Counted from the stretch's first letter, positions 42,868-51,993 are shown. The stretch: DNA of 64,000 nucleotides from Cupriavidus numazuensis (GCF_905397435.1 NZ_CAJPVI010000041.1:23262-87261), one strand, 5' to 3'. Numbers and translations: made by a program. Notes: generated by a model not told the origin, from the letters alone.

Positions 42868-43212
42868 ATGAAACGCATCCTGATGGCCACGGCCCTTGCC
42901 ATGGCAGCCGCCACGACCTACGCCCAGTACACCGGCCCATCGGCCATTCCGGCCGCCACCGTCAAGTCGCTGCAGCAGGACGGCAAGGACGACCAGCAGG
43001 CCGTGCTGCGCGGCAAGATCATGAGCAACACCGGGCACGAGCGCTACCTGTTCTCCGACGGCACCGGGCAGATGCAGGTGAAGATCAAGGCGTCGCGCTG
43101 GCCCGCGCAGAAACCCGTCGACGCGAACACCACGGTCGAGCTGATCGGCGAGTACGACAAGGAACTGATCGGCGCATCGCACTTCGACGTGAAGGAGATC
43201 CGCCTGCCCTGA
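42868..43212 (+). CDS. BOF-family periplasmic OB-fold protein (YgiW-like)
   Basis: The 114-residue protein has a signal peptide (MKRILMATALAMAAATTYAQ) and an OB-fold of the BOF/DUF388 family (QAVLRGKIMSNTGHERYLFSDGTGQMQVKIK, VELIGEYDKE). Relatives YgiW/YdeI respond to stress and may bind small ligands or metals in the periplasm. AAGGAC precedes the ATG at 42868. The gene appears to stand alone. Confidence 0.9.
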   Translation: MKRILMATALAMAAATTYAQYTGPSAIPAATVKSLQQDGKDDQQAVLRGKIMSNTGHERYLFSDGTGQMQVKIKASRWPAQKPVDANTTVELIGEYDKELIGASHFDVKEIRLP

Positions 43213-43244
43213 GCAGGCGCGTTGTGCCGACCGGCAGTCGGGGA

Positions 43245-43451
43245 TCAGGTCACGCGGAAGCCGACCTTCAGCGTCACCTGGAAATGCCCGACCTTGCCGT
43301 TCTCGATATGGCCACGCGTTTCCACCACTTCAAACCAGTCAATGTTCTTGATGGTTTCGCCGGCCTTGGCGATCGCATTGCGAATGGCATGGTCGCTGCC
43401 GTCTGGCGATGAACCGACGATCTCGACGAGCTTGTAGGTGTGGTCGCTCAT
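43245..43451 (-). CDS. dodecin flavin-binding protein
   Basis: Dodecins are 12-subunit hollow spheres that store FMN or riboflavin and buffer free flavin. The 68-residue sequence (SDHTYKLVEIVGSSPDGSD, then KNIDWFEVVETRGHIENGKVGHFQVTLKVGFRV) is typical, including the Trp that stacks on the flavin. The ATG at 43451 has AAGGAG seven bases upstream. The frame runs open far upstream but is not coding there. Confidence 0.95.
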   Translation of the reverse strand: MSDHTYKLVEIVGSSPDGSDHAIRNAIAKAGETIKNIDWFEVVETRGHIENGKVGHFQVTLKVGFRVT

Positions 43452-43655
43452 GTCCGTCTCCTTGGCCGGCTGGCACCCGGCGCGGTTCCATCCATCATAG
43501 GCAGCACCACGGCGAAAACCCAGTAGACGCATGCGGTGAAAAGGACTGTTACACACGCGCGGCTTGTCCGGTGTGAAGCGTGCTGCTACGCTGCGGGCCC
43601 GCATTGCCGCGCGGCGTGGCGATGCGGGGCCACTGTCCCTGAACCGAATCGCACC

Positions 43656-44327
43656 GTGACTCACCGATCCAAGCGCGCGGCCCTGTCCGCCCTGCTGCTC
43701 GCCGCATGCGCAACCGGCCTGGCCCAGGCCCGCTCCGCTTCGGCGCTCGACAGCATCACCGATACCATCAGCAGCACCTTCAACAACGCTATCGCCAAGC
43801 ATATGCCCGACATCCCGGGCCAGAATGCGCGGCCGGATGCGTCGGCACGGCCGGTCAACGCGAAGCCGTTTGCGTCGGGTAGCGGCTATACCTTGTGCTT
43901 CGTCCCGGACGGGCTGAGCTGCCAGGACCTGCTCGTCAACGCCATCCGCGGCACGCGCCGGCGGCTGCTGATCCAGGCCTACTCGTTCACCAGCAAGCCC
44001 ATCGCCGAAGCCGTGGTGCAGGCGCACAAGCGCGGCGTCGATGTGCGCGTGATTGTCGACAAGAGCCAGGTGAGCGAACGCTACACCAGCGCCACCTTCC
44101 TCAAGCACGCGGGCATCCCGGTCGTGATCGACACCAAGCCCGCGATCGCCCACAACAAGGTCATGGTGTTCGACGACCAGGCGGTGTTCACCGGATCGTT
44201 CAACTTCACCAAGTCCGCCGAAGAGCGCAACGCCGAGAACGGCATGCTGATCCGCGGCGACTCGGCGGTGGTCAAGGCCTATACCGAGAACTGGAACGCG
44301 CGCTTCCAGCAATCGTCGGCGTACTGA
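43656..44327 (+). CDS. secreted phospholipase D-family nuclease (single HKD motif)
   Basis: The product has one HKD motif (HNKVMVFDDQAVFTGSFNFT), like the Nuc endonuclease group of the PLD superfamily that dimerises to form its active site. I take GTG 43656 as start because MTHRSKRAALSALLLAACATGLAQA is a good signal peptide; this gives 223 residues and a periplasmic or secreted enzyme. ATG 43536 would add 40 residues without signal character. No ribosome site decides the matter. Confidence 0.82.
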   Translation: MTHRSKRAALSALLLAACATGLAQARSASALDSITDTISSTFNNAIAKHMPDIPGQNARPDASARPVNAKPFASGSGYTLCFVPDGLSCQDLLVNAIRGTRRRLLIQAYSFTSKPIAEAVVQAHKRGVDVRVIVDKSQVSERYTSATFLKHAGIPVVIDTKPAIAHNKVMVFDDQAVFTGSFNFTKSAEERNAENGMLIRGDSAVVKAYTENWNARFQQSSAY

Positions 44328-44404
44328 GCCGTGCCCGGCGTGATCTGGCCAGCGGTGGCAAACTTGCGGTTTGCCCATCCTTCATCCGTAACCAGGAACC
44401 CGCC

Positions 44405-45118
44405 ATGCCAGCCATTCCCAACAGCAAATGGATCCGTGTCGACAGCGACGCCGGCAGCTTTGACGCCTACCTGAGCCTGCCGCCCGCAGGCGTGCAGCCC
44501 GACGGCCCCGCCATCGTGCTGCTGCAGGAAATCTTCGGCGTCAACGAACATATCCGCGCGGTGGCCGACCAGTACGCAGCCGATGGCTACACCGTGCTCG
44601 CGCCCGACGTGTTCTGGCGCGATGCCCCGCGTGTCGAACTCGGCTATGCAGGCGCCGACATGGAGCGTGCCATGGCGCTGCGCAAGTCGGTCGACGTGGA
44701 AGCCGCCGTGCGCGACATCGCCGCGACCGTGCGCGCGTTGCGCACGCACACCGGTGCAGGCAGCAAGGTTGCCGCGGTGGGCTATTGCTTTGGCGGCCTG
44801 CTCGCCTACCTGAGCGCCGCGCGCGGGCTCGTCAATGCCGCGGTGCCGTACTACGGCGGCGGCATCCAGAACAACCTGCAGGAAGCGAGCGCGCTGAACG
44901 TGCCGGTGCAGTTCCACTACGGCGCGCTCGACGCGCATATCACGCCCGATGCGGTCGCCAACGTGCGTGCCGCAGTCGCCGGCAAGCGCGGCACCGAGGT
45001 GTTTGTCTATGACGGCGCCGACCACGGTTTCAACTGCTGGGCCCGCGCGAGCTACCACCAGCACAGCGCCACGCTGGCCCATGGCCGCGCGCTGACCTTC
45101 CTCGCGCAGACGCTGTAA
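44405..45118 (+). CDS. dienelactone hydrolase family protein
   Basis: A 237-residue alpha/beta hydrolase with the DLH triad C128 (GYCFGG), D176 (LDAHITPD) and H207 (DHGFN), and the N-terminal LLQEIFGVNEHIR. Classical DLH hydrolyses dienelactone in chlorocatechol degradation, but many chromosomal members have other ester substrates. AGGAA lies about six bases before the ATG. No clc or tfd genes are close by, so the substrate is open. Confidence 0.92.
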   Translation: MPAIPNSKWIRVDSDAGSFDAYLSLPPAGVQPDGPAIVLLQEIFGVNEHIRAVADQYAADGYTVLAPDVFWRDAPRVELGYAGADMERAMALRKSVDVEAAVRDIAATVRALRTHTGAGSKVAAVGYCFGGLLAYLSAARGLVNAAVPYYGGGIQNNLQEASALNVPVQFHYGALDAHITPDAVANVRAAVAGKRGTEVFVYDGADHGFNCWARASYHQHSATLAHGRALTFLAQTL

Positions 45119-45125
45119 GCATCGC

Positions 45126-45143
45126 GCCCCTCGCCGGAGGGGC
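45126..45143 (+). terminator. hairpin after the dienelactone hydrolase gene
   Basis: GCCCCTC-GCCG-GAGGGGC forms a 7-base stem eight bases after the stop. There is no U-run, so its efficiency is doubtful. Confidence 0.4.
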
Positions 45144-45231
45144 CCGCCTTGCCACGGGCAGGCTGCAACCGTATGCTGCGCTGTCGAGCTTCAAGACTTG
45201 CTGGATCCAAACCACGATAACGGAGACCACC

Positions 45232-46791
45232 ATGCAGTCAGAGCAGCAGCGCGCCCTGCGCAATACCATTCCCGACGCTGTCGGCCGCGCCGTCCGGCGC
45301 GATCCCGACAAGACTGCCATCCGCTTCGGCACCCGTAGCTGGACCTTCCGGCAACTGGACGAAGCCGCCGCACGCGTGGCGGGCGCGCTCGCGCAGTGGG
45401 GCCTGCGGCCCGGCGACCGCGTCGCGGCCTTCGGCAAGAACTCCGATGCCTACGTGCTGCTGTGGCTCGCGTGCCTGCGGTCCGGCCTGATCCACGTGCC
45501 GGTGAACTTCTCGATGACGCGTAGCGAAGCCGAGTACATCGTCACGCAGTCCTGTGCCAGCGCGATCTTTGCCGATCCAGCGCTGGCCGAACGCGTGCAA
45601 GGGCTACCCTGCCGCGTGAGTGGCACGCTGCATGGCGGCGGTGACCACGACATCCTGACGGCAGCCGCGCAAGGGGCAGCGGCACCGGTGCTCGCGGACC
45701 TGGCCGACGACACGCCGGCGCAGATCCTGTACACGTCCGGCACCACGTCCGCGCCGAAGGGTGCCGTGCTCACGCATCGCGCGCTGCTGGCCGAGTATAT
45801 GAGCACCATCGCGGCGTGCGACGTGCGCGCATCGGACTATTCGCTCGCAGCGCTGCCGCTCTACCACTCGGCGCAGATGCACGTGTTCCTGATGCCGCTG
45901 CTGCTGAGCGGCGGCACCACGCTGATCGCCGACAGTCCCGAGGCCGGCTTCTGCCTGCGCACCATCCACGACGAAGGGATCACCAGCTTCTTTGCGCCGC
46001 CCACGGTGTGGATCGCGCTGCTGCGGCATGCCGACTTCGATCCCGCTCGGCTCGGCACACTGACCAAGGCGTACTACGGTGCCTCGATCATGCCGGTGCC
46101 GGTGCTGCTCGAATTGCAGGCGAAGCTGCCCGCGCTGCGCTTCTACAACTGCTACGGCCAGAGCGAAATCGGCCCGCTCGCCACGGTACTCGGTCCTGAC
46201 GAGCACGCCGAGCGCCCGGCCTCTGCGGGCCGGCCCGTGCTCAATGTGGAAACTCGCATCGTCGACGAGAAGATGAACGACGTCGCGCCCGGTACGCTCG
46301 GCGAGATCGTGCACCGCTCGCCCCAGTTGCTGACCGAATACTGGGACAAACCAGAACAGACCGCCGAGGCATTCGCCGGTGGCTGGTTCCATTCCGGCGA
46401 CCTCGGCTACATGGACGACGCGGGCTACCTGTATGTGGTGGACCGCATCAAGGACGTGATCAACTCGGGCGGCGTGCTGGTGTCGAGCCGTGAAGTCGAG
46501 GAGTGCTTGTACACCCATCCCGCTGTCGCCGAGGTGGCAGTGTTCGCGCTGTCGCACCCGAAGTGGGTGGAAGCCGTGACCGCGTGCGTGGTGCTCAAAC
46601 GCGATGCGGCGGCCAGCGAGGAAATGCTGGTCGCACATGCACGCGATGCGCTGGCACCGTTCAAGGTGCCCAAGCGCGTGGTGTTCGTGACCGACCTGCC
46701 GCGCAATACGGCAGGCAAGCTGCTCAAGCGGAAGCTGCGCGAAGACTATGCGGCACTGTTCAGCGAAGAGCCAGGCAGAACCGGGCGATAG
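45232..46791 (+). CDS. AMP-binding acyl-CoA ligase (fatty-acid CoA ligase-like)
   Basis: This 519-residue adenylate-forming enzyme has the P-loop-like motif YTSGTTSAPKGAVLTH, YGQSE, GWFHSGDLGYMD, DRIKD and the C-terminal catalytic lysine region PRNTAGKLLKRKLR. It activates a carboxylic acid to its acyl-CoA, probably a fatty or aryl acid. GGAGA precedes the ATG. It stands alone between a hydrolase gene and a converging lipoprotein gene, so the substrate cannot be deduced. Confidence 0.92.
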   Translation: MQSEQQRALRNTIPDAVGRAVRRDPDKTAIRFGTRSWTFRQLDEAAARVAGALAQWGLRPGDRVAAFGKNSDAYVLLWLACLRSGLIHVPVNFSMTRSEAEYIVTQSCASAIFADPALAERVQGLPCRVSGTLHGGGDHDILTAAAQGAAAPVLADLADDTPAQILYTSGTTSAPKGAVLTHRALLAEYMSTIAACDVRASDYSLAALPLYHSAQMHVFLMPLLLSGGTTLIADSPEAGFCLRTIHDEGITSFFAPPTVWIALLRHADFDPARLGTLTKAYYGASIMPVPVLLELQAKLPALRFYNCYGQSEIGPLATVLGPDEHAERPASAGRPVLNVETRIVDEKMNDVAPGTLGEIVHRSPQLLTEYWDKPEQTAEAFAGGWFHSGDLGYMDDAGYLYVVDRIKDVINSGGVLVSSREVEECLYTHPAVAEVAVFALSHPKWVEAVTACVVLKRDAAASEEMLVAHARDALAPFKVPKRVVFVTDLPRNTAGKLLKRKLREDYAALFSEEPGRTGR

Positions 46792-46816
46792 CGGGACAGT
46801 CCTCGGGCAAGGCGTG

Positions 46817-46869
46817 TCTGGCGGGGCAGCGCGCCAGACGCGGCGCCCGTCGCATTGACGAGGCGCCGG
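46817..46869. terminator. two hairpins between converging genes
   Basis: GTCTGGCG/CGCCAGAC (46817-46824 with 46833-46840) and CGGCGCCCGTC with GACG-A-GGCGCCG (46842-46852 with 46858-46869) form two stems in the short gap between the ligase and lipoprotein genes. Neither has a clear U-run. Confidence 0.4.
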
Positions 46870-46877
46870 GCTCGGCC

Positions 46878-47531
46878 TCAATAAGGCACGGCTACGCCGT
46901 TCTCCACCCGCACCCGGTCACCATTCCGAAGCTGGTACGGATTGGCCTGCGTCACGGTCAGATAAGCATTGTCATTGGTCCGAACGCGCACGCGATAGGC
47001 GGGCGGCACCGCGCTGCCGCGCTTCTCCACTTCGTTGCCGGCCAGCGCGCCAGCCACCGCGCCACCGATGGTCGCCACGGTGTTGCCGCGTCCGCCACCG
47101 ACCTGGTGGCCGAGCAGGCCGCCAACGATGCCGCCGACCACGGCACCGGCACCACTGGTCGAAGCCGCTTGCCCCGACACGACTTCGATGGCCTCGACCC
47201 AGCCATAGCGGACGCCATACTGATCGGCACCGGTATTGCCGTATCCGCTGTCGGCGGGATACCCCTGCTGGTAGCCGCCCTGCTGGGGATAGCTTTGCTG
47301 CGGATAGCCTTGTTGCGGGTAGCTTGCTTGCGGATATCCCTGCTGGGGATAGGAAGCCTGCGGATAAGACGACTGCGGATACCCCGTCTGCGTTACCGCA
47401 CCGGAACCATAGCCGCCCGAGTACCCACCCGAATAACCGCCCGCGTATCCGCCATAAGGCGCAGTCACGCAACCGGCGAGCGCGCCGGCACCGAGCACCG
47501 CAAGCACAACGGAACGAAAGGGGATGGACAT
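46878..47531 (-). CDS. glycine-zipper outer-membrane lipoprotein with YPQ repeats
   Basis: The 217-residue product has a lipobox LAGC (Cys21), a Gly/Tyr-rich stretch (GGYSGGYSGGYGSG), seven YPQ(S/A/Q)(S/G) pentapeptides at residues 51-85, and a glycine-zipper 2TM domain (AGAVVGGIVGGLLGHQVGGG, IGGAVAGALAGNEVEK) like SlyB or the 17-kDa surface antigen, then a beta-rich C-terminal domain. It probably sits in the outer membrane. The repeat region is unusual in this family, and its role is unknown. Confidence 0.9.
   Translation of the reverse strand: MSIPFRSVVLAVLGAGALAGCVTAPYGGYAGGYSGGYSGGYGSGAVTQTGYPQSSYPQASYPQQGYPQASYPQQGYPQQSYPQQGGYQQGYPADSGYGNTGADQYGVRYGWVEAIEVVSGQAASTSGAGAVVGGIVGGLLGHQVGGGRGNTVATIGGAVAGALAGNEVEKRGSAVPPAYRVRVRTNDNAYLTVTQANPYQLRNGDRVRVENGVAVPY
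47277..47381 (-). repeat. seven tandem YPQxx codon repeats
   Basis: Seven 15-base units encode YPQSS, YPQAS, YPQQG, YPQAS, YPQQG, YPQQS and YPQQG. Such low-complexity repeats can change length by slippage. Confidence 0.85.
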
Positions 47532-47664
47532 GGAAACGGCTCCTGCGGATTTCGCGAGTTGGGAATGCGCGCGAGTCTAGAGCCGGCGGAGCGCGGCGGG
47601 TGTCACCACAAATTGTGATTGGTAACTGCCTGTAACGGCCGGCCCCAACCGTGGCGTGGCGGCC

Positions 47665-48120
47665 TCAGCCGCGTTCGGCTTCGTCGTCGTTGAACGCCGT
47701 GATGCGCGCCACGCGGAAGGTGCCGCGCAGCGACTCCAGTTCGGTCCGGTGCAGCATGGCCAGCCGGTTCAGGCAGCGCTCGCCCTTTGCAAGCAGGTGC
47801 ACCTGGACCACGCGGCGGTCATCAGGGTTGAGCTTGCGCTTGACCAGGCCAGCGGCCTCGCAGCGGTTCACCAGCGCCACCACGCCGTGCTGCTGGGCCT
47901 GCAGCCGCTCGGCCAGTTCGCCGATCGATGCCCACTCCTTGCCCGGGCAGCCGCGGATATGGAGCATCAGCAAATACTGCTGCACGGTCACGCCCTCGTT
48001 GCGCGCGGCGTCTTCGGAAAAACGCAGGAAGCGGCGCAACTGGTAGCGGAAATCCGAAAGTGCCTCGAAGTCCGGCTTGCTGAGCGGCGACTGTTTCGCG
48101 GAGGCGGACTTGCTTGGCAT
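47665..48120 (-). CDS. MarR-family transcriptional regulator
   Basis: The 151-residue winged-helix protein has the MarR pattern (ASIGELAERLQAQQHGVVALVNRCEAAGLVKRKLNPDDRRVVQVHLLAKG). The ATG at 48120 is preferred as the frame upstream is not coding; no clear ribosome site is seen. It diverges from the YggT gene 189 bases away. Its target and ligand are unknown. Confidence 0.88.
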   Translation of the reverse strand: MPSKSASAKQSPLSKPDFEALSDFRYQLRRFLRFSEDAARNEGVTVQQYLLMLHIRGCPGKEWASIGELAERLQAQQHGVVALVNRCEAAGLVKRKLNPDDRRVVQVHLLAKGERCLNRLAMLHRTELESLRGTFRVARITAFNDDEAERG

Positions 48121-48309
48121 AGGCAGGGAAGACAGACGGTAAAACCGCGTATCGCGCAAGGCTTGGCGGGCGGCCGGATTCGGACCGTCGCAATTATAGG
48201 GGCAGACCTCGCGCATCGCGGTATGCGAAGCCGCGCCGTCATGGCATCCGGCTATGGCAGAATCTGTGCGGTTGCAGACACCTTTCCCACCGCCACGGAA
48301 CCCTGACCG

Positions 48310-48873
48310 ATGTTTACGGAAATCGCCCTATTCCTGCTCGATACCGTCTTTACCCTTTTCGGCATGGCCCTGCTGCTGCGCGTGTGGATGCAGGTCACGC
48401 GCCTGCCCACGCGCAATCCGGTGTCCCAGGGTGTATTCCAGGTCACTGACTGGCTCGTACGGCCGCTGCGCCGGGTCATTCCGGGCTTCGGCGGCATCGA
48501 CTGGGCCACGGTGGTCGGCGCCTGGCTGACCGCGGTGGCGTTCCTGCTGCTGGTGACAGCGCTCACCGGAGCCGCCCTCCTCGACTTCCTGCCCATGGTG
48601 CTGCTGGGCGGCGTGCTCTATGTGCTCAAGTGGGGCATCAGTCTCGTGATGTGGGTGACGCTGCTGATGGCGATCCTGTCATGGGTGAATCCGCACTCGC
48701 CCGTCACGCCGGCCATCAACTACCTGACGGCGCCGCTGCTGCGCCCGATCCAGCGCGTGGTGCCGCGCCTGGGCGGCTTCGATATCTCGCCGCTCGTGCT
48801 GTTCGTGATTGCCCAGATCCTGCTGATGATCATCGCCCGCCTGAGCGTGGGCGTGTTCGGCATGCACTATTGA
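48310..48873 (+). CDS. YggT-family membrane protein
   Basis: Two tandem YggT domains in 187 residues, each with membrane helices around an RP(I/L)RRVIPGFGGIDW or RPIQRVVPRLGGFDISP motif. YggT proteins are small integral membrane proteins linked to osmotic stress and cell-division functions in different bacteria. There are four to five membrane helices. In many genomes yggT follows proC; here no proC is adjacent. Confidence 0.92.
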   Translation: MFTEIALFLLDTVFTLFGMALLLRVWMQVTRLPTRNPVSQGVFQVTDWLVRPLRRVIPGFGGIDWATVVGAWLTAVAFLLLVTALTGAALLDFLPMVLLGGVLYVLKWGISLVMWVTLLMAILSWVNPHSPVTPAINYLTAPLLRPIQRVVPRLGGFDISPLVLFVIAQILLMIIARLSVGVFGMHY

Positions 48874-49021
48874 GCAAAGCGGAGCGAAACGGAGAGCGCA
48901 TCGACATTGTCCAGCTTGTTGGACAGTGTGTCGGAGATTGACGCTTTTTCCGGGGTCTTCGAAGTCCTACATTACAGGCATCGTGGTTGACGCCACAAAC
49001 CCTGACAAGAAGGACATGATC

Positions 49022-49345
49022 ATGAAGACCCTTGCACAACGCCGCAACCTTGCCACTTCCGTGCTCTGCGCACTCGGCCTGACGCTGGCTGCCGCTTCCG
49101 GCGCACACGCTGCCTCGCCCGTTTCGGACCTGGCCCGCCTCGATGGCAGCATCGCCCGCGTCGGCAATGTCGACCCGTACCTCGACGGTGCCAAGCTGGG
49201 CAAGGTGGACCCGTACACCGACGGCGCCAAGCTCGGCAAGGTGGATCCGTTCACCGACGGCGCCAACCTCGGCAAGCGCGACCCGTACACCGATGGCGCC
49301 CGCACCGTGCAGGAATCCCGCGACGCCTTCACCGACGGCGCCTGA
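49022..49345 (+). CDS. secreted protein of DPYTDGA repeats
   Basis: This 107-residue protein has a signal peptide (residues 1-32, ending AHAAS) and then three 12-residue repeats V-D-P-(Y/F)-x-D-G-A-x-L-G-K, a fourth partial unit RDPYTDGA, and a last degenerate unit ending AFTDGA. The D-x-Y-x-D-G pattern recalls acidic metal-binding loops, but I know of no named domain. Of the two ATGs (49016 and 49022), 49022 has AAGGA at good spacing. It is a single gene between yggT and the lysR gene. Confidence 0.85.
   Translation: MKTLAQRRNLATSVLCALGLTLAAASGAHAASPVSDLARLDGSIARVGNVDPYLDGAKLGKVDPYTDGAKLGKVDPFTDGANLGKRDPYTDGARTVQESRDAFTDGA
49169..49300 (+). repeat. 36-base tandem coding repeats
   Basis: Units at 49169-49204, 49205-49240 and 49241-49276, plus a 24-base partial unit at 49277-49300, encode the 12-residue repeats. 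The units are about 85% identical, and differences are mostly silent or conservative. Confidence 0.9.
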
Positions 49346-49386
49346 TCCCCTGCCGCAGCCCTGAACGCCCCCGCATCGCAGCCCGG

Positions 49387-50319
49387 TCAGAAAGCCGGGC
49401 TCGCTCCTTCCTCGGAGTCCTGTTCCAGTTCGGGCTCCAGCATCGACTCGATTGCCTCCATGAACGCGCGCACCTTGCGCGGCTGCAGCCGTCGGTCCGG
49501 CAGCAACGCGAACGCGCGCAGCGGCGGCAAGGGATAGTCGGGCAACACGCGCACCAGCCTGCCCTGCGCAATTTCCGCCTCGCAATAGTTCACCGATAAC
49601 TTGGCAATGCCCAGTCCCGCCAGCGCGCCCTGCAATCGCAGTTCCGCGTTGTAGGTCTGCATGCGCGGCCGGATCGGCACCGTGATGCTTTCTCCGTCGC
49701 GCTGGAATTCCCATACCGTGTCGCCCGGCGTGGTGAGCGTCGGCATATTGACGAGGTCTTCGGGGCGCACCAGCGGCGGCAGGCTGGCGGCCAGCGCCGG
49801 CGCGGCGAAGAGACCGCGTTCCACGTGATAAATGCGGCGCGCCACGGTGCCCGAGTCGGGCAGGTCGGCGTCGACGATCACGAAGGCGACGTCAAACCCG
49901 TCGCGAATCGGATCGACCAGGCCTTGCGTGATTTCCACCGACACATCGAGGGCCGGATGCGCGGCCAGCGTGCGGCAAATGATGCCGCCAAGCTGCTGCG
50001 CGCCGAACTCGTAGGGCGTGGCAATGCGCAGCACGCCCTGTACGCCTTCCTCGCGCGCGAGCGTTTCCTGGCGGATTTCGCGCAGGCGCGCGAACAATGG
50101 CGCGACATCGCGGTAGACGGCGCTGCCGGCATCGGTGAGCCGCATGCGGCGCGTGGTGCGCTCCAGCAGCTTGGCGCCGATTGCGGTCTCCAGCCGCGCC
50201 ACGGCAGCCGACACGCGCGATTTCGGGCAGTCGAGCTGCTCCGCCGCTGCCGTAAATGTGCCCTGCTCGACCACGCAGCAGAACGCCTCCCAATCATTCC
50301 ACTGGATTGTTTCGTTCAC
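49387..50319 (-). CDS. LysR-family transcriptional regulator
   Basis: LTTR of 310 residues with the N-terminal winged helix (WEAFCCVVEQGTFTAAAEQLDCPKSRVSAAVARLE) and a substrate-binding domain. GTG 50319 puts the HTH at the usual place; an ATG at 50367 adds 16 residues. The HTH has Cys-Pro-Lys-Ser where Ser-Gln-Pro-Ala/Ser is common, as in the AaeR/DsdC-like group. It diverges from the MFS gene, 60 bases away, and probably controls it. Confidence 0.92.
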   Translation of the reverse strand: MNETIQWNDWEAFCCVVEQGTFTAAAEQLDCPKSRVSAAVARLETAIGAKLLERTTRRMRLTDAGSAVYRDVAPLFARLREIRQETLAREEGVQGVLRIATPYEFGAQQLGGIICRTLAAHPALDVSVEITQGLVDPIRDGFDVAFVIVDADLPDSGTVARRIYHVERGLFAAPALAASLPPLVRPEDLVNMPTLTTPGDTVWEFQRDGESITVPIRPRMQTYNAELRLQGALAGLGIAKLSVNYCEAEIAQGRLVRVLPDYPLPPLRAFALLPDRRLQPRKVRAFMEAIESMLEPELEQDSEEGASPAF

Positions 50320-50379
50320 CGGACAATGTTTCCCTGACAAGCTGTAGTTCCAGACAGCAGGCGACATTATGCTGTAGCG

Positions 50380-51993
50380 ATGCAACAAACGTCTGTCCCC
50401 GCTGTTTCCAGCGCCCCGGTCGCGCACAGCGCCACCACTTCCTCAAGCCAGGCCACCATGGCTGCCGCAGCCCCCGCCCGCCCTCGCATGCAGATCGCCA
50501 GCCATCCGGAGATGGGCCACTGGCGGCTGTCGCTGTTCGGGCTGACGCTGGGCCTCGTGACCGGTATCGACTTCTCCTCCACGCTGATGATGGGCGTAGC
50601 CAGCCAGCACATCCAGGGCGGGGTGGGCGCCGCGCCCGAAGATTACCTGTATGCGGTCTCGGCCTACGCGGCCACCGCGGTGCTGATGAACATGGTGCTC
50701 GACCAGATCGCGCGCCGCACGACGTACAAGCGCTTCACCATCGCGTCGCTGCTGATCTTCATCGTCGGCTCGCTGCTGTGCGCCGAAGCCGCCAGCCCGG
50801 CCGGACTGATCGGCGGCAAGGCTGTACAGGGGTTGGGCGCCGGCGGATTGTTCGCGGCCTCGCGGATCCTGGTGCAGCTGGTGTCCACGCCGGCCGAGCG
50901 CGCGCCGCTGATGTTGCGCTTTGGCGGCGGCGCCTTCGCCATGCTGGCCATTACGCCGTGGCTCACGAGCATCTTTCTTGACGACATCGGCTGGCGCGCG
51001 GTTTTCCTGTTCCAGGCCGGGATCTCGCTGCCGGTACTGCTGTCCGTGATCGCCACGTATCCGACGCGCGCGCCGCGCGATCCGCATCCGCCAGTCTCCA
51101 CGCTGGACTGGCCCGCCGCCATCGCCGCGGCGCTCGGAGCGCTGGTGTTCCTGCATACGCTGCAGGAAATGCGCTACACGCGTTTCTTCAGCACACCGCA
51201 GATGCCGCTGGCCGCGTTGCTCGGCGTGGGCCTGTTCGCGTTCAGCGGCTGGCGCCTGTACCGCCACCCGGACCCGTGGATCGACTTCTCGCGGCTGGCC
51301 GGTCGCCAGTACCTGTACGGGCTGGGCTTCTATACGCTGTACTACCTGCTGTCGTCGGCATGGGCGTTCCTGTTGCCCACGCTCACGCAAAGCGGCCTGG
51401 GCCTGACCTTCCGTACCACGTGCATGCTGCTCACGACCAGCGGCACGGTTTCCGCCATCGGCGCGGTGCTGATCACGCTGGGTATGGCGCTGGTCTTCCG
51501 CAAGCGCCGCGTGATCGCGGTCGGCTTTCTGATCTATGCTGGCGCGGCCATGCTGCTGTCGTACCAGTTGATGCCTGGGGCACCCGACTACGCGCTGGTG
51601 CCGGTGGTGCTGCTGGAAGGACTGACGCCGGTACTCCTCATGGTGCAGGTCGCGTCGATGACCTACCTGGACCTGCCGGTCGAGGACTTCTCGCACGCCT
51701 ACCAGTTCAAGAACGTCTGCAAGCAGATTGCCTCGGCCTCCGGTACGGGCCTGGCGAGCGTCTTCATGCAGGACGGCCTGGCCGCGCACCGCACGCACCT
51801 GGTCGAGCACGTCACGCGCTTCACGCCGTCGCTGCAGATGCCCGATGCACTGTCCGCATCGAACCTGGCAAAGATCTCGCTGGAAATCGACCGACAGGCC
51901 ACCCTGCTGGCCGGCATGGACATGCTGCACGGCTTTGCCGCGCTGTGCGTGGTCATGGCCATTTTCGTGCTCGTGCAGAAGAGCTTCCGCTGA
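50380..51993 (+). CDS. MFS transporter (DHA2-like, about 14 membrane segments)
   Basis: The 537-residue protein has many membrane helices, with a long Ala-rich N-terminal tail before the first helix (HWRLSLFGLTLGLVTGIDFSSTLMMG). The C-terminal part HAYQFKNVCKQIASASGTGLASVFMQ resembles that of the MFS protein at 58577. The ATG at 50380 lacks a ribosome site; 50458 is an alternative. It is divergent from the LysR gene. Export of drugs or aromatic acids is plausible, but the substrate is unknown. Confidence 0.88.
   Translation: MQQTSVPAVSSAPVAHSATTSSSQATMAAAAPARPRMQIASHPEMGHWRLSLFGLTLGLVTGIDFSSTLMMGVASQHIQGGVGAAPEDYLYAVSAYAATAVLMNMVLDQIARRTTYKRFTIASLLIFIVGSLLCAEAASPAGLIGGKAVQGLGAGGLFAASRILVQLVSTPAERAPLMLRFGGGAFAMLAITPWLTSIFLDDIGWRAVFLFQAGISLPVLLSVIATYPTRAPRDPHPPVSTLDWPAAIAAALGALVFLHTLQEMRYTRFFSTPQMPLAALLGVGLFAFSGWRLYRHPDPWIDFSRLAGRQYLYGLGFYTLYYLLSSAWAFLLPTLTQSGLGLTFRTTCMLLTTSGTVSAIGAVLITLGMALVFRKRRVIAVGFLIYAGAAMLLSYQLMPGAPDYALVPVVLLEGLTPVLLMVQVASMTYLDLPVEDFSHAYQFKNVCKQIASASGTGLASVFMQDGLAAHRTHLVEHVTRFTPSLQMPDALSASNLAKISLEIDRQATLLAGMDMLHGFAALCVVMAIFVLVQKSFR

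Noticed and set aside
43452..44378. Upstream continuation of the dodecin frame (total 377 codons)
   Set aside because: Dodecins are about 70 residues, a strong ribosome site precedes ATG 43451, and the upstream part is antisense to the PLD gene.
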